Shown here: one piece after another, positions 15,162 to 16,829 of the stretch
Position numbering within the stretch: the stretch's first letter is position 1
How the letters are laid out: each line of letters begins with the position of its first letter
Source of the DNA: JBBSUQ01 sp038234235
Lineage (GTDB): Bacteria > Bacteroidota > Bacteroidia > Flavobacteriales_D > Crocinitomicaceae
NCBI GenBank assembly: GCA_038234235.1
Contig: JBBSUQ010000063.1
Coordinates: forward strand, 1 to 16,829
Direction: 5' to 3'
DNA: 16,829 bases
Notes under the pieces: model-generated
What the model was told of the DNA's origin: nothing
Database searches by the model: none
The model's input: the letters and a program-made list of their open reading frames with translations, nothing else
Program-made: the position numbers and the translations under genes

Positions 15162-16829
15162 TTATTTTTTCTTAATTGTTTTTGCAGGAGCCTTCGCTGC
15201 GATTGATTTCTTTGCTAGAGCTTTTTTTGCTGGTGCCTTTTTCTTAGCTGGAGCCTTTTTAACTGCTGTTGTTTTAGTAGCTTTAGAAGGAGTTTTTCGT
15301 CCTTTTGAGGCTGGCTGATTTTTAGCAATTTCTAAACATTCTGCCAATGTTAATTTTTCTGGCTCAATACCTTTTGGAAGTTTAAAATTATCTTTTGCAA
15401 TTTTTAAGTAAGCACCATATCTGCCATTTAATAATTGTACATCTTCGTTTTCAGCAAAAACTTTAATAATTTTATTGGCGTCGTCTTCTTTCTTCTTTTT
15501 AATTAATTCAATTGCTCGTTCCAAAGTTATATCCATAGGATCTTCGCCTTTCGGAATAGAAACAAATAATTTATTGTGTTGAACATAAGGACCAAATCTA
15601 CCGGCATTTGCTTTTACAACTTGACTTTCAAACTCACCCAAACTTCTTGGTAATTTAAAAAGTTCCATCGCTTCTTCTAGCGTAATAGAATTGATTGATT
15701 GGTGTTTTAATAAACTTGCAAAAACTGGCTTTTCACCATCTTCTTGTTCGTCACCAATTTGCACCATTGGTCCAAAACGACCTATGCGCACCAAAACTTT
15801 TCTTTCATTCACTGGATGTTTTCCTAAAATTCTTTCTCCGGTAGCACGGTCTGAATTTTCTAGTGTATCTGTAACATTTGCATGAAATGGCTGATAAAAA
15901 TCGTGGATCATTTTAGTCCATTCTTTTAATCCTTTAGCAATTTCATCAAATTCTGCTTCTACTTTGGCTGTGAAATTATAGTCCATTATTCTTTGGAAAT
16001 GATCGTTTAAGAAATCTGTAACGACAATACCAATATCAGTTGGAGATAATTTGTTTTTTTCTTTACCAGTAATTTCTGTTTTGTTTGAGCTAATTAAGTT
16101 GGTATTTTTCAATTCAATAACTTCATAAGAACGTTCTTCACCTTCGCGTTCTACTTTGTCAACATAACCTCTTTTTTGAATAGTCGAAATGGTTGGAGCG
16201 TAAGTTGACGGTCTACCAATGCCTAATTCTTCTAATTTTTTCACCAAGGCTGCTTCAACATATCTTGCTGGCGGTCTACTAAATCTTTGTGTTGCACGAA
16301 TTACATCTTTCTCTAAATTATCACCAACAGAAACTTGTGGCAAAATTGTATCTGTAGTAGAATTTTCGTTTTCGTCGTCATCTTCATCGATATTAGATTC
16401 GAGATAAACCCTTAAAAAACCATCAAATAAAATAACTTCTCCTTTTGCTTGAAAGTAAGGTTCTTGATTATCGTTTCCTATTTTAATAGTTGTACGTTCC
16501 AATTTTGCATTTGCCATTTGGCTGCTTATCGATCGTTTCCAAATAAGCTCATATAATTTAACTTGTTCTGCTTCTCCTTCAATCGAATGAACAGAAAAAT
16601 CTGTTGGTCTTATTGCCTCATGCGCTTCTTGAGCATTGGCATTTTTTGTTTGGTATTTTGTGGGATTGGAATATTGAGATCCATAAGCTTTTAAAATTTC
16701 ATCTTTGGCTCCATTAAGTGCTGTTTCAGAAAAATTTACGCTATCCGTTCTCATATAAGTAATAAGTCCTGCTTCGTATAATCTTTGGGCTACAGACATG
16801 GTTCTACTTACAGAAAACCCGAGTTTTAA
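15162..16829 (-). CDS. topA: DNA topoisomerase I, C-terminal part (runs off the window)
   Basis: The C-terminal 555 residues of type IA topoisomerase TopA, which relaxes negative supercoils. The reading frame is open to the window end; the codons before the ATG at 16799 encode LKLGFSVSRT, the normal family sequence, so that ATG is internal and the true start lies outside. The catalytic tyrosine is in GLITYMRTDS (codon at 16755-16757). Family blocks follow: AQEAHEAIRPTD, FSRPPARYVEAALVKKLEELGIGRPSTYAPTI and RGYV. After about 130 more residues come C-terminal topoisomerase repeats: GRFGPMVQIGDEQ, NAGRFGPYVQHNKLFVSIPKG-like and LNGRYGAYLKI. The protein ends in a lysine/alanine tail (repeated APAKK units) that probably binds DNA non-specifically. 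It is intact as far as visible. Confidence 0.97.
   Translation of the reverse strand, partial: LKLGFSVSRTMSVAQRLYEAGLITYMRTDSVNFSETALNGAKDEILKAYGSQYSNPTKYQTKNANAQEAHEAIRPTDFSVHSIEGEAEQVKLYELIWKRSISSQMANAKLERTTIKIGNDNQEPYFQAKGEVILFDGFLRVYLESNIDEDDDENENSTTDTILPQVSVGDNLEKDVIRATQRFSRPPARYVEAALVKKLEELGIGRPSTYAPTISTIQKRGYVDKVEREGEERSYEVIELKNTNLISSNKTEITGKEKNKLSPTDIGIVVTDFLNDHFQRIMDYNFTAKVEAEFDEIAKGLKEWTKMIHDFYQPFHANVTDTLENSDRATGERILGKHPVNERKVLVRIGRFGPMVQIGDEQEDGEKPVFASLLKHQSINSITLEEAMELFKLPRSLGEFESQVVKANAGRFGPYVQHNKLFVSIPKGEDPMDITLERAIELIKKKKEDDANKIIKVFAENEDVQLLNGRYGAYLKIAKDNFKLPKGIEPEKLTLAECLEIAKNQPASKGRKTPSKATKTTAVKKAPAKKKAPAKKALAKKSIAAKAPAKTIKKK

Noticed and set aside
15165..15290. Lysine/alanine-rich topA tail as a separate histone-like gene or a frameshift
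   Set aside because: It is in frame with the topoisomerase repeats, and basic tails of this kind occur on Bacteroidota topoisomerases and other DNA-binding proteins.
16797..16799. ATG at 16799 as the start of topA
   Set aside because: The frame stays open to the window end and the preceding codons encode the conserved LGFSVSRT family sequence, so this methionine is internal.

Overview
This window is an AT-rich chromosomal segment from a member of the Bacteroidota. The evidence is a type IX secretion / gliding-motility locus (porP/sprF-type gene, gldK, gldL, gldM, gldN), a secreted protein with a T9SS C-terminal sorting domain, sparse Shine-Dalgarno sequences, and two matches to the Bacteroidota -7 promoter box (TAnnTTTG). 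The family cannot be fixed from the sequence. The porP-first order recalls porPKLMN of Porphyromonas gingivalis, while proteins of the Gld type are shared with flavobacteria-like gliders.

Nearly everything is on the minus strand, so transcription runs from high to low coordinates. At the right edge is the C-terminal two thirds of DNA topoisomerase I (topA, running off the window). Next come an arginase-fold protein that has lost most of its metal ligands (13886-15058), a PorP/SprF-family outer-membrane protein (12742-13716), and gldK-gldL-gldM-gldN (12622 down to 7345), which closes with a strong intrinsic terminator at 7292-7323. GldL and GldM form the proton-driven inner-membrane motor. GldK (lipoprotein) and GldN form the periplasmic ring under the outer membrane. 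The PorP/SprF protein probably helps to assemble or anchor cargo or the apparatus at the outer membrane.

Past the terminator lies a second, diverged gldM (5416-7161) and a second gldN (2654-3664). The two are separated by a plus-strand gene (3867-5141) for a secreted beta-propeller-like T9SS cargo protein with its own promoter-like box and terminator. No second gldL or gldK is visible. The likeliest reading is an old duplication of a gldM-gldN pair that was later split by the cargo gene, giving a possible alternative GldM2/GldN2 module that shares the GldL motor and GldK. This is the main unusual feature of the window. At the left end is an ABC-F translation-type ATPase (314-2245).

The intergenic DNA is also structured. 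There is a perfect 120-bp palindrome at bases 1-120. Three related short palindromes sit in three intergenic spots (45-76, 5305-5336, 7261-7292). A degenerate tandem CTACAAC repeat lies at 5331-5396. In the 408-bp gap upstream of the ABC-F gene, two convergent copies of a structured, RNA-like element (2360-2486 plus strand; 2547-2610 minus strand) resemble an intergenic motif I recall from other Bacteroidota but cannot name.
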